Shown here in pieces: positions 12,216 through 23,376 of a stretch of 64,000 nt of DNA. Location of the stretch: positions 9,539,476 to 9,603,475 of the forward strand of contig NC_072467.1 of the NCBI RefSeq assembly GCF_027596085.1, given 5' to 3'. Numbering within the stretch: the first letter of the stretch is position 1; each line of letters starts with the position of its first letter. The notes beneath the pieces are model-generated. The model saw nothing but the letters and a program-made list of their open reading frames with translations, did not search any database and was not told the origin of the DNA. Source of the stretch: Anoplopoma fimbria. Its lineage: Eukaryota > Chordata > Actinopteri > Perciformes > Anoplopomatidae. A program made the translations under genes and the position numbers.

Positions 12216-14992
12216 CCTATGTAATGCCACTAGAATGGCTAAAAAGCACAGGAGGAAAATGCAAAAAAGAAAGAGAGAGAGCTCAGATCAAGTGGATTAG
12301 AGGTAGAAGTCAGAGTGAGGGAGTCAATAAACTAAAGGTGACAAATATGATCTCCATTAGCCTGTGAAAGAGCTCTTATAGAAAGTCACTAGCCTTAATT
12401 ACAACTTCAATGATACTTAGGTCCATTAGGATATTGATCGCCATGTCAAATAAACTGAAGCAACATAAACATCAGCCTCATAGTCTAATTTGTTCATATT
12501 GACATTTTATTGGGCTTGTTTGAGAGTGTGCACATGCCGGCATAAGCAAAACGTTTGAAAGTTTGTGTATGTATAAAAATACCATTTTAATGTAGCACAG
12601 CAGTCTTACAGATTGTAACTCACAGGTTCCTTTCTTTTCCTTTGTAATATTTTGTTTTATGATTAAATAAATGATTTCCTTTCTGGCCTGTAGGGTGATA
12701 CGCCGACCCACTTCCCAGCTCTCAGCAGGAGCTGCAGTTAAAACAGAGGTAATGGCCTTGAACTGCAAGAGTCTTCACAGCCTGAAACAAAGCCCCACGG
12801 TCACTTGCCCAGATTATTGAGCCATTACTACAGTTTAACTAGGAGAAGGAGGTGGAACAAAGCTGGCTTCAAAGGGATGGAAGTGAGCTGGTTGTAAACT
12901 GAAGTATTCCCTGTACAGTACTGAAAGAAAAATTATGTTTTTCATGTGTGACTTTGCGTGATTGTCAGTACAGCCCTACATTTTTCCTCTGATCTCTAAG
13001 GAAGACAGCTGAAGGTAGATGGCAAAAGTCAAGGTTGAAGCCGATGAGAGGAGATGACAAAATCACAAATAGCAGAAGAGGATGTGGAGGAAGAGGGATA
13101 CTGTAAGAAGGAGTAAAAGACCTTGGATTAACATAGATCACTATTTAGATCTGGCTGAGGATGTGCAGACACTCATAGTATATTCTAATAAAAGTCGACA
13201 CACATGCACACACAAACTAAAACAAAGACTGTGAGAACTGGATGTGAGTGATGAGGGCCACGTTCAAGGCCTTGCCACTGCAGACAGCTCATCTGTCGTC
13301 CTCAGAGATAAGAGGAGGATTCAGGCATGATGGGTCCAGAATGGGAGGCAGATTGTGTCTTTGTCTGCAGGCTGAGCGTTCAAGATTTAGATCTTTGAAT
13401 AACTTCCTTGGATGAAACAATAAGCAATAATGCAAAAGTGTATTTAAGGATTTGTTTGCAATCATTTTCTGTAAAATGTAAAATGTAGAAGTTGTGGATT
13501 ACTGTAAACAGAGGCCATTCATTTGGATTGTAATTTATTTTAACCACGTGTCTATATGGTACACCTTAAAATTAAAATAAAAAACAGTTTGTATTTTTAA
13601 AAATACATCTCAAATGACAAGTATTGGTATCCATATTAGCATAATAATGCCGTACCACAGTGCATTTTCAAATTGACATGTACAGCAATGTGCTTCCTGA
13701 ACCGAATCTTTAGATCTCACGAAAAATTGGGTGTTATTTGATGGTGATTGTTGTTATTGAAATAAAAATGTAAGATATAATAATACATTTAAAGGAGATC
13801 ATTCAAATTCACAGTCAAGATTCTGATGTCCAATTTGCATTTGCATTTTCAAATTTTGTTATTGATTGTTGTTTTAATTTAATTTTACTTTTGACCTTGG
13901 TTTATGTATAAACTTAAAAATGAAATACACACATAGGGTAAATCAAATTTCAAATGTATTTAAGGATTTTAATTTACCACGCCAGTCCTAGATGTGAATA
14001 GCATTCATAAAATCAACTCTTGTATACATAAATACTCTACAGATTTCAACCATCTGAAATTAATTCCACACAAAGAGCTGTTAAAGTTTTTTTTTCTTTC
14101 TTGCTCAGACTGCCTTTGTGTCTCCTTAAAACCCGAGAGAGAAAGAATACCATCAGATCACTTTATTCTCATTGTTGTGAAACAATGCCGTTGCTGTTTT
14201 GATGCCCTGGATATTTGTTGCAACTTAAACCCAAAAGCAAAAGCGCAGGTCATTTGTCAAAGCAGCATGACTGTTCTGTCCAGAATCCAAAGTCTGTTCT
14301 GTTCCCACAATGCTATTTTCGGTTGCGATTTTGATGCAGACTGTCCCAGAAAGTCACGTTTCGACTGCAGTCTGTGGGGATTTTGAACTTCCCCATGCAG
14401 CTAATTACAGTCAAGGCTACGCTCTTTTGCTCTGTGTCTATGAGGAACAGATGGACAAAGGGTTCGACAGTCTGACTCTGTGACACATTACTACACCAGC
14501 AAAAGATCTGGTCGGGCACCATGTCCCAGAAGTCAGAAATGATAAAGTAAGTATCATTTCAAAAGCAGGAGGGTGGCTGAACGGATCATAAACTGGGTTG
14601 GCCTGTAGACAACAGCACACAATACAACTGCATAGTGATGACAGATGGTCTGTGAAAAATCTGGGATGTCTGCAGTACCAGGCTGTGAAATGGCAACTGC
14701 CCAGGGTGTTTGGATGCTGCATACAATGTCTCCAAACTCCAGCAGAGAAAATGCTGAAGTGTTGGAATGAAACTTATACAATAGCTTGCCAAGATTGTGT
14801 TTGGAGAAATATTTAAATTCCAACTCTTTCCTGAGTTAAGTGAGACTTTAGACCTGAAATCAAACAGTGCCAATATATATCACACATTAACATCACTAGT
14901 TAATTTCCATATTTATCTTATTAGTGTTTGGGTAGTCCATCAGTCCAACTGTGATGCAGGCTGCCGAAGATGAAAGTAAAAGTAGATAAACA

Positions 14993-15006
14993 CTGCCATC
15001 TAGTGG
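14993..15006 (-). promoter_or_regulatory. CTCF-like motif
   Basis: The minus strand reads CCACTAGATGGCAG, which fits the CTCF core pattern CCNSYAGRKGGCRS at every position. Such a match is expected far less than once in a window this size by chance. It could instead be a fixed part of an old repeat, since 'gccatctagtgg' blocks occur in fish repeats. Confidence 0.4.
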
Positions 15007-15339
15007 ATAGGTATAGCTATTACATATTTTCTTTTATCTGTGTTTTTTTTAATGGTCAGGGCATATGCCTTAATTTTAAACCCCATTATGTGTGTCAGTC
15101 CAATATTAACATGAGAACTTTTGTAAATATATTTTGTCACACATAATCTGATGAATTTGCATTTGTGTTGAGGCTCAATGCCTTTGTTAATGGTATATTA
15201 CAGTGTGAAATATTGTATATATTCTGTAGCAATCTATACATTAGGACATCAGTGATTTAGTGTTGCATTTCTATAAAGTTGTGAGGCTTGTGAAAAACAT
15301 ATTTCAAAAAAGATGGTCAAAATCGAAGCAGCAAAGGAC

Positions 15340-15545
15340 AGCCTTCATTGTAATGCCTCCCAAAAAGCTTGGAATCTACATTTCCCATAATGCAACTGTC
15401 TTTCTATTACTTCCTGATAACCGGTCCCATCTTGTAAACTCCAAACCCAGTTTTTAGCTTTCTGTTTTAATGTAAAATCTCTAACCAAAACTAAGATGAC
15501 ATCATCAGGGTTATTTTCTCACACTAAATCCAAAGGTCAAGATTC
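15340..15545 (+). repeat. Possible teleost interspersed repeat
   Basis: The block 'tctacatttcccataatgca' followed by 'attacttcctg' and 'aagatgacatcatcagggtt' resembles fragments I remember from dispersed teleost repeats. Edges and class are unclear, and no terminal repeats were found. Confidence 0.35.
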
Positions 15546-16872
15546 GCCTCCACAGCCAAGAACGGTTCTGAAAAACATTACACTGTAGGATTCTTCATGA
15601 CGAATAAACTGAACTGAATGTGTAAAACTACTGGAATGTCCTTTATATGTGGTAAATAGAGGAAAACTCAAACCTTGTGATATTGTTTAAAAAAAAAAAA
15701 TCAAAATTACCTAAACGCACCTTGACTCAGCTTCCGGTATTAATGGAGAAATTAAGCAGTCAAACCTCACATTTTACATTCAGTTAGCGACTGAAATAAA
15801 TCTATTTTCGTGCCAAAATAACTTCCTCAAGGCAAATGTTATTTTCACCAAAAACAGCAGATTTTAGTTACGTACAGTTCTACAGTAAAGATTGGGCCAA
15901 CGGAAAGTCCCACTTGTGGTAAAACGTGGAAGAATACATGTAGTTGCATCATTATGCATGGAATATATGATATAATGGTGACATTGCCTTGCTAACAACT
16001 GCTGTCAGGCCACAGGCATGTCCTGCTCTCCTGCCTTAAACTTGTATTATCTTCAGCAATGCCAAGGAAGAAGTTCAGGTGTGACATCACACTGTACACA
16101 GGAAAGCTGATCATAATTACTGGCACATTACCGCTGACGAGGAGATCATCCATTGTCTATCTTATTGAATATAATCAAAAGTACAAACACAGTCCTAACA
16201 CAGGGCTCTATCCACCAGTGAGTCACTCAGTAATTATACCAATGTAGGAAAGCAAATGATTTGGGGTACAGCCTAGAATAACATTTTCATTGAATTTACC
16301 AATTGAAAGGATAATATATTTGTTCAAGTTCCCTAGCTGTAATCTTGGAGGTTTAACAGAGGACACAGGTCTCTTGCCAGTTCAAGCACAGTCTGTGCCT
16401 GCATTCCTCTGCAGCAGGACGACTGCTACGTCTCAGTCCGAGGCACAGATTTGTCCAGTTCTGACTTCCACGGACAAACACGTGAGTTCCTGCTGGCCAG
16501 ATGTATGGAAATGACCTCTAGAAAATTTGACCGTGTGCTGTGTGCTCACATGTTGGCATCAGCTTGTAAACCCAAATGAAAGAAATTGATGTTAAAATGG
16601 TGTTAAAACAAATAAAAGGTATTTTATACGCTTGCCCTTCTGGTTGCTGTTCTCAAGGCTGGTGGAGAAGGTGAACTCTGCCAAGCAGTGAACAAAGTCT
16701 TTCTTTGTGGTTTCTACATACGTTTGCTGTCCAGTACTTTGGGTGTGTGCATTGAATAATTAGAAATAATCACCTAGGAGTGAAAGTTTTCCACATTTGT
16801 CCTCCTGAAGAACACAAACTGAGCTGGTTGCCGTAGGTCATCCTGGCACCGTCACATATACGCTCCAACCCC

Positions 16873-16917
16873 CTGAGGGACCAATCTGTTGGTAAAAACA
16901 ACAGATTGGTCCCTCAG
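16873..16917. repeat. Perfect 19-bp inverted repeat (hairpin)
   Basis: The left arm at 16873-16891 (ctgagggaccaatctgttg) and right arm at 16899-16917 are perfect reverse complements, separated by the 7-base spacer gtaaaaa. If transcribed, either strand would form a 19-bp stem without mismatch. The stem is shorter than a typical microRNA precursor. The hairpin lies 0.8 kb upstream of the fam180a start codon and belongs to no repeat I recognise. Confidence 0.85.
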
Positions 16918-17488
16918 TAAAAACAGAACTAACTTTGACCTTATAGGTACACAAACACAGCTCCAAGGGGACAATAAATATGCTCTCTTACCCAAGTTCT
17001 TCAGTTCTTCAATTCTTCAGCCCACGAATAGAAGCCAATATAATTCAACACTTTGCACTCCCACATTGTTTTTACGTTCGACAGAAACAAAATATCAGCT
17101 TCTTCCAAGGCTGGACAGTCTTTAAACGACAAAATAAAAAACGCGTAGTGTATTACATGGTTTGCAAAAGTATGACGGGATGAACTGACAAGTTGCATTA
17201 AAAAAAGTAGTAGATTTAAGATTTTGACTGAAGGACAAATAAACTAAGTATTATATGAAGTAATATGTTGATATAGAGGAAAAGACAATGAGTAGAAGAA
17301 ATATAAACCACGAAGAAAAATGTTGCCACTAAAGATAAAAATGCTGATGATAGGACAAGGACAATGAAGTGTCTTTAACAGATACCTGTGAATGGTTAAG
17401 GGATTTAAAAATGAGAGTGTGTGTAAACCTGATGACAACCAGATGAAGCATTAAAAGGGAGTCAGCTTTTGAGGGGCAGAGAAAGATT

Positions 17489-17526
17489 GAGAGAGAGAGG
17501 GAGAGAGAGAGAGAGAGTGAGAGATC
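17489..17526. repeat. (GA)n microsatellite
   Basis: An imperfect run of GA dinucleotides lies about 210 bases before the fam180a start codon, within a longer purine-rich stretch. It may lie in the promoter or 5' leader. Confidence 0.8.
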
Positions 17527-17735
17527 AGATGTGGATGGGAGGTGGAGAGAAAGCAGCCCTGAGGACAGACAGAGTGAGAGAACAGCAGGGATGAAAAAGG
17601 TGAACTATAAGAGAACGGAAGAAATGCCAGAGGAGAGGGTGCTATCAGGCAGAAACAAGCAGTGGAGGTAGAAGTTGAGACTCCTGACCAGTTCCAGTTA
17701 TATGCAACTAACATTGAGCGAGTGATCAGTCCACC

Positions 17736-20700
17736 ATGCTGCCCTGGAGGATGGCCGTCGTTGGTCTTTTCTACTGCTGCATCAGAGCAGGTGTCACGCA
17801 ACATCAGACTACAGGTAAGACTTGAGCTGAACTCAGTATTTTAGTGCAGAAAGAGCAAACTGTTGCAAGATTGTTCTTATTTCTACATGATTCTTCACAG
17901 AGCTAAAAACAATATGTAGCAGCAATGCTATTTAATTGTAAGAACTTGTTGGTGGATCTTTTAATATATTTTAATTTCTAAAACCCTAAAAACTATTTTA
18001 TAGAGCTGTGATTGAATTAGTCTTGGCTGTAATGTTCCTTGATTTCGCTGTAATATTAAACCAGAAAAAAAAGAGCCTCGAAACTGTCAAACTCAAACTT
18101 TCATCTCCAATGTTTTTACTGAAAACAGATTAACAAAAGAATGTACTAGCATGGTTTTGTAACAGGAATGACCTCATTATATGAATTGGCCATGAAAACC
18201 ATGGCCAGTTTATCTCAGACATCTCCCTGTTATTCATCAAAACTAAAGCATCCCCCTCCATGCTTTGTCTTGAGAAACCAATCCTCTTTCTCAGGAACAA
18301 TACTAAGAGTAACACATTTTTTTATTTAATTGTGCAAAATGATCGCCATCTCAAACAGACATTGATACTGTGTCATTCTAGTTACAGCAAATTCCCCTTC
18401 TACCCTCATCAAGCAACCAGGTTCAGATGTCATCTGCACCTGTTTCTAATAGGAAAACAATGGGAGGGACCAAAAGTGATCTGAGAGAGGAAACTCATAT
18501 CCTCAAGTGAATGAAAAGCATACTGTGAGATATTCAGACCAGCTCTGTCTAGGGAATTCCTTTCATCTCAGAAGGTCGGATCTTTTGTGATTTGATAAGT
18601 TATCTTAGTTTTATCTCTCAATAAAAATAAACATTTAAAGACATGAACAGAAGTTATGATGCACTGATGGCCACAGTGAAACAATTCTGGTGGTTGAGTT
18701 TTCTGGTTCTGGCTTTGGACATTTCTCCATTGCCAGGAGGTCAAATTTATATAATTAAATCCAAGCATAAATAAGAAGCACCTCATCATTAAAAAATGGA
18801 GTCACCAGTAGGTCACATTTGGACTTCAATTTTAGCTGGTAAACATGTGACTTCTTTGTGCAGTTTACTGATGTGTTGATAAGTTTTGACCTCTGACTGC
18901 AAGCTTGAGTTGCCAAGCATGTGACGAAGGTCATAAACCATGTGATCTAAGCACGGCAAGCTCATGATCTTCATTATTCTTTTCTTTTTACCAATTACAT
19001 CCAGAGAAAACTGTCCATCAGAATCAGTAAACACTGTGTGATTACAGCCTGGCTCATCCAATTTGCTTCCAATAATAAACATAATGTAATGCAGTTCGAT
19101 GGAAGAGTAAGCAAAGATGATGAAAGATGTTTTTGGTCAGATATTGATGATATGAGCATTTAATCGGTATGCTTTGAGGAAATAGAATATATATAATCAT
19201 ACTAATTTAGCAGACTGACCAGAAGGAAAAGACAATCCTGATAAATAGTGCGTGACCTTTTGGCATTATTGAACTTAGATTACTGGACATCATTATTTAA
19301 ACATTATGACTGACTTGTGTGCATGCACTGTTCCTGCAGAAGTCTGAAAAAGCAACAAAAAATGAAAATAATAAAAAAGATCCTGCAGATGTCTATTCAA
19401 ATAACTTGTTGCACTTGTTGATCCAGATATTTAAGTGGATGGTGAGGAGGTTTACACATTTAACTGATTTCTCAAAGGGACAGTTTACAAATAATTTCCT
19501 CTTACCTGTAGTGTTTTTAATAAATTTTAAAAAATTAAATTTAAATTTTGTAGTTTGACATTTTACTAAAGCAACAATACATCCAGTGTTTGTTTTTGTT
19601 GTTTCAATAAGTAATGATGATTATCTTTGGTTCAATATAAAATGTGGTTATCGTGGCTTTTATACAAGAAGACCATGAGTAATTCTGGTTTCATGCCCCC
19701 CTAAATGTTTGTCTTTCCCTCCCCTTTTGGGTACAGCAAGCCACAGGACAATTAATTAGTTTTGCCTACTTATAACATTGAGTGTAATATGAAAGAGTAG
19801 CATGTTGTGTAGGGCCATAAATTATTGATTGGGTCTCATTTGGTCTCAAGTATGTTTTCAATAACGTGCATAAAACTAAGTTGTGATTTATCAAATGCAT
19901 ATCTCTGGCTTGTCTATACAAAATAATGTAAGGTGATACAGAGCTGGCAGTTTTATATATATATTTTTTAATATATATTTATATTATTTATAGATAAGGT
20001 CCTTTGTGATCCGGGTCGCGATGTTTTATCATTTTTAAAAAGTAGGTCCCCACAAAAAACGTTTGGGAACTTTGCTCTATACGATATGAATTGTAAACTG
20101 CCTGAGCTCCAGATATAACGTGCTTTAATAAAACCAGCCAGCAAAGACTGTTGGAGATATACGTACTGGACAGTAATTGAAAACAGTGGCCTTAATCTCT
20201 CACCGGTCTGGATTTCTTTCTGTCCGTTTCCACTTTCTTTATCTTGATGAATAGCAATGTCAGTCCGTCATTGGGTCCAACCCCTTTGGTCTTGAGTTAA
20301 ATATCTTAACAAATATTGGATGGATTGCCATGGAATACAGAAATGAATATTCCCCAGCAGAGCATACCCTCTGCTTTCTGTGATCTCCTGACTTTTCCTC
20401 TAGTGCCACCAGCAGGTGACATCCATGGTCCCTTATTACTCTAAATGACTTTGTAGATCCCCTGACTTTTAAAGTAGTGTCCTCGTGTGGGTGTATGTAA
20501 AATGTCACAACAACTATTGAATTGATTTTCGTTACATACAGACTTTCACGTTGCCCCTCACAATGATTTCTAACAACTTTGCTGATCTTAGTTGAAAAAT
20601 TTAAATTTGTCCAGTACATGAGCAAATACCATGGATGCATTATAGGTATTCAATACTGGACCTGAAGATACAGTCCGGTCATTTAAATGAAAATTGCTCG

Positions 20701-22667
20701 CCCAGTGAATGGGCAAAAAAGTACTTCTGTGTTTGCTTCCTACTTAGAATCTGTAGCCATGGCGCCAGAGGTCGGCAGCCTGTCGCAGCAGCTCTCTACC
20801 AGCTTTGCTACTTTTGTATTTTTTCTGCTATTTTTGTTCGTTGTTGTCCTGTTCTATTTCGTATTTTGTTGTATAGTATGTGTATTTATTGTCTGTGTCT
20901 GTGTAGTTGAGCTGCTGCAACACTTGAATTTCCCCCATGGGGATCAATAAAGGAATATAAAGTATGTAGAATAGATTTGGGACACAGCAAACATATGCAC
21001 ATGTTAGCATAGACCTTTTGAGCATTTAGCATTTAGCTCAAAGCATCGCTGTATATAGGTCTTGAGCTCTGTTTCTGCACAATTAATAGTATTTCACATA
21101 ATGTGAAGCTCTCGATTTACCAGTCCATCTACGTTCCAACCCTCACCTATGGTCATGAGCTTTGGGTAGTGACCGAAAGAATGAGATCGCGAATACAAGC
21201 GGCCGAAATGAGCTTCCTTCGAAGGGTGGCTGGGCTCAGCCTTAGAGATAGGGTGAGGAGCTCAGACATCCGGAGGGAGCTCGGAGTAGAGCCGCTGCTC
21301 CTTCGCGTCGAAAGGGGCCAGCTGAGGTGGCTCGGGCATCTGATCAGGATGCCTCCTGGACGCCTCCCTTTAGAGGTTTTCCAGGCACGTCCAACTGGTA
21401 AGAGGCCCCGGGGTAGACCCAGAACACGCTGGAGAGATTATATATCTCGTCTGGCCTGGGAACGCCTCGGGGTTCCCCAGGAGGAGCTGGAAAGTGTTGC
21501 TGGGGAGAAGGACATCTGGAGGACCCTCCTTAGCTTGCTGCCCCCGCGACCCGGCCCCGGATAAGCGGAAGGAGATGGATGGATGGATAATGTGACTGCG
21601 TAGTATTTGAGGAATGTCTGGACAAATGAGTTATGGTTGTACTTCCTCATGCTCTAATCATAAACAAGGGCAAAGGTTTTCGCCTGTGAGCTTTCTAAGG
21701 CCGCATAGGATTGTTGTGGTTGACACCTTGCTTTACCCATGATGTGAAAATGAGCCTAAAAAACTGAGCCCACATACACTGCATGCTAAAATCATCTGGA
21801 GCCTGTTGTACGATCTGTGTGTTACACCGCCCTTCATTCATCTGCTGCCTTTGAAGTCTGAGGTCACGTCTCACCGCCTGCAGATAGAAGTCATCTGTAA
21901 AGTCAGAGATCACAGAGTTTGAAACGCATATCATAGTATCTCCCGGTGAGAGCCCAACGAACTTGGCTTGGCTGAGAGCCCTGTCACATGGATTTCCAGC
22001 TAAACACGTTCAAGAAGCCTTTTAGGTCCACAGTAGTAAATTACAAGACAAAAACATGAAAGGTAAATGCTTTTCAAGGGACATTATCGTTGTTTTTCTA
22101 CAATCCCTCATTCTCAATGTGTATCTCTCTTTACCTACTAGAATTATTCCCAGGTGTAAGCAAAATCAAAAGAGGGGCGACAAATATGGTGAACCCCACC
22201 TTCCACAACTCCTTTGATGACGTTCATCTATTATTTGAGGTGAGACACATGTATCCATAAGTGTGTCTGAAGTGTAAAAACAGCGAATAAACCTCAATAA
22301 TGAACGTTGAGCAGTTCTTCTTCTTTTCATTTACCAGATCCTGCTGACTGGCATCAACTTTGAGGCAAGTGGAGAGTTTTCAGTCCAAGATGCTGAGCTG
22401 GCTTCCCTCCGCAAGACAAGAAACCTGGAAGTCATCTGTGAGGAGATCATTCCCAAGAAGCTATCAGACGTATTTAGGCTCATCACTGACCTTTCACACC
22501 ACATTGGTCACCTGCATCAGGACGATTTTGAGCGCACCCTGTTGACCTTGGTGTACACCGCCCAGGGGATGGTCAATTCCTCGACTGAAAACCAACGAAG
22601 CATGTGGGCCGAGTCTTTTGTTAGTTTGTACAAAGTCCTCAAGCAGGATCTGACAGAGAAAAACTAA
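17736..22667 (+). CDS. fam180a: FAM180A-like secreted protein, 3 coding exons
   Basis: Coding exons are 17736-17814, 22142-22239 and 22338-22667, all with GT-AG borders. Together they give 507 bases and 168 residues; human FAM180A is about 173. The start codon has a good context (ccaccATG). Residues 1 to about 20 form a hydrophobic signal peptide (MLPWRMAVVGLFYCC...). A basic site KIKR ends at residue 37, where human FAM180A, as I recall it, has a similar PKR. The family core follows: ELASLRK, then ICEEIIPKKLSDVFRL, then DDFERTLLTLVYTAQG. These align without gaps with remembered human FAM180A (ELASLRK..., DFERTVLTLAYTA). Molecular function is unknown; a secreted role is inferred. The gene is convergent with slc23a4, 709 bases apart, which supports fam180a over fam180b. 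A noncoding 5' exon may exist upstream. Confidence 0.85.
20255..20630 (-). repeat. Teleost repeat family A, reverse copy
   Basis: On the plus strand the blocks 'ttggatggattgccatgga', 'tcctctagtgccaccagcag', 'atgactttgtagatcccctg' and 'tcacaacaactattgaattg' are the reverse complement of the family A order seen at 11341-12215 and 32380-32550. This is one of the better preserved copies in the window. Confidence 0.55.
20755..20965 (+). mobile_element. Internally deleted LINE-like fragment
   Basis: A short open stretch (MAPEVGSLSQQLSTSFATFV...) runs into a hydrophobic low-complexity part and then into 'gaatttcccccatggggatc' plus 'aataaagg'. The final motif is a typical 3' end of fish non-LTR elements. 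The piece therefore looks like an element that kept its 3' end and lost most of its body. The start of the unit is uncertain. Confidence 0.4.
21100..21590 (+). mobile_element. 5'-truncated LINE, C-terminal ORF fragment
   Basis: A single open frame of about 150 residues ends at 21564. It contains SIYVPTLTYGHELWVVTER, then LGHLIRMPPGRLPLEVF, GKRPRGRPRTRWRDYI and SVAGEKDIWRTLLSLLPPRP. This is the post-reverse-transcriptase C-terminal region of a common fish non-LTR retrotransposon. It is followed by a (TGGA)n-type 3' tail (gatggatggatggata), as in RTE-like elements. The reverse transcriptase domain and endonuclease are absent, so the copy is dead on arrival. The well-kept frame suggests a fairly young insertion in the sense direction of fam180a. 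Confidence 0.75.
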
Positions 22668-23038
22668 GAAGATACTGATTTTGACGCCCAATGGCTCCAT
22701 GTTTGATATAGTCATATGAAAAAGATCCATAGAGATTAGTGGGTAGCCTTGGTTTGTGCTTTGGGGAAACAATGGCAGACTGTAAGGAGCCTGGGAGAGC
22801 AATCCTGTCAGAAATTGTTGCCACAAAGAAGTAAAGTGATAATGACAAAAGTATTAAAATATTTACTGTCACAGCAAAGTTAATGCAAACATAAGGCACT
22901 GCATAAATATGTAACGCTTTGTAGGATTTATATGCTGTATGCAAAAACAAACATCTTGGATCTCCCTACATTCACATGTCTTTCCAGTCTTTGTTCACTA
23001 GCACCTGGTTGTGATGACATTCTAAAACTGATAAGACA

Positions 23039-23044
23039 AAATAA
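23039..23044 (+). terminator. Candidate fam180a poly(A) signal
   Basis: AATAAA lies 372 bases after the fam180a stop codon. It is a plausible cleavage signal for the 3' UTR, about 110 bases from the opposing candidate signal of slc23a4. Confidence 0.4.
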
Positions 23045-23151
23045 ATCGAACAAAACATCAAGCAAACTAAAGAATTCAGTAGTTTTACGTGTAGTGGTAT
23101 GCTCTGTGAATACAAATTACTGTACAGAAAAATGTCTGTAAGATGTATATA

Positions 23152-23157
23152 TTTATT
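23152..23157 (-). terminator. Candidate slc23a4 poly(A) signal
   Basis: TTTATT on the plus strand is AATAAA on the minus strand, about 220 bases beyond the slc23a4 stop codon. It is plausible from position alone; other AT-rich hexamers lie nearby. Confidence 0.35.
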
Positions 23158-23376
23158 ATTATATATAAGTTATAATAGTTAATAATAATCAGGTAATTAA
23201 GTGCCTCCCTAAAGAAAACCATATATTAATCAATCTTATGCAAAATGTCTTTCCAAATGGTCACATCATTTCTTTACAGTACAGTGTATTTAAAAAAGGA
23301 AAGGAAGTCCAACTGAGCCGCCTCTGGTGTGTTTTTGGTTAATTCCCAAAATGGCATGCTGAAGTGGGTACACAAC

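Larger units (their letters stand above)
12216..17735. other. Noncoding flank upstream of fam180a
   Basis: No exon chain was recognised. The stretch contains a CTCF-like motif at 14993-15006, a possible repeat at about 15340-15545, a perfect hairpin at 16873-16917, and a (GA)n tract just before fam180a. Small open frames around 13994-14873 overlap on both strands and look like chance. The fam180a promoter and any noncoding 5' exon should be in the last part, but no TATA box or initiator could be assigned. Confidence 0.5.
17815..22141 (+). other. fam180a intron 1 with retroelement debris
   Basis: This 4.3-kb intron has donor gtaaga and acceptor tacctactag. It contains an AT-rich low-complexity patch at 19950-20000, a family A repeat on the minus strand (20255-20630), a LINE 3'-tail-like piece (20755-20965) and the C-terminal coding end of a LINE (21100-21590). 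Nothing coding for the host was seen; open frames near 18813-19082 (minus) and 19319-19558 are unrecognised and probably chance. Confidence 0.65.

Noticed and set aside
13994..14873. Cluster of open frames on both strands (up to 130 residues)
   Set aside because: Frames overlap on opposite strands, none resembles a known family, and no splice-consistent chain could be built.
18813..19082. 89-residue minus-strand open frame inside fam180a intron 1
   Set aside because: Mixed-composition protein with a DSDGQFSLDV stretch that looked exon-like at first, but no family was recognised and no flanking coding exons were found.
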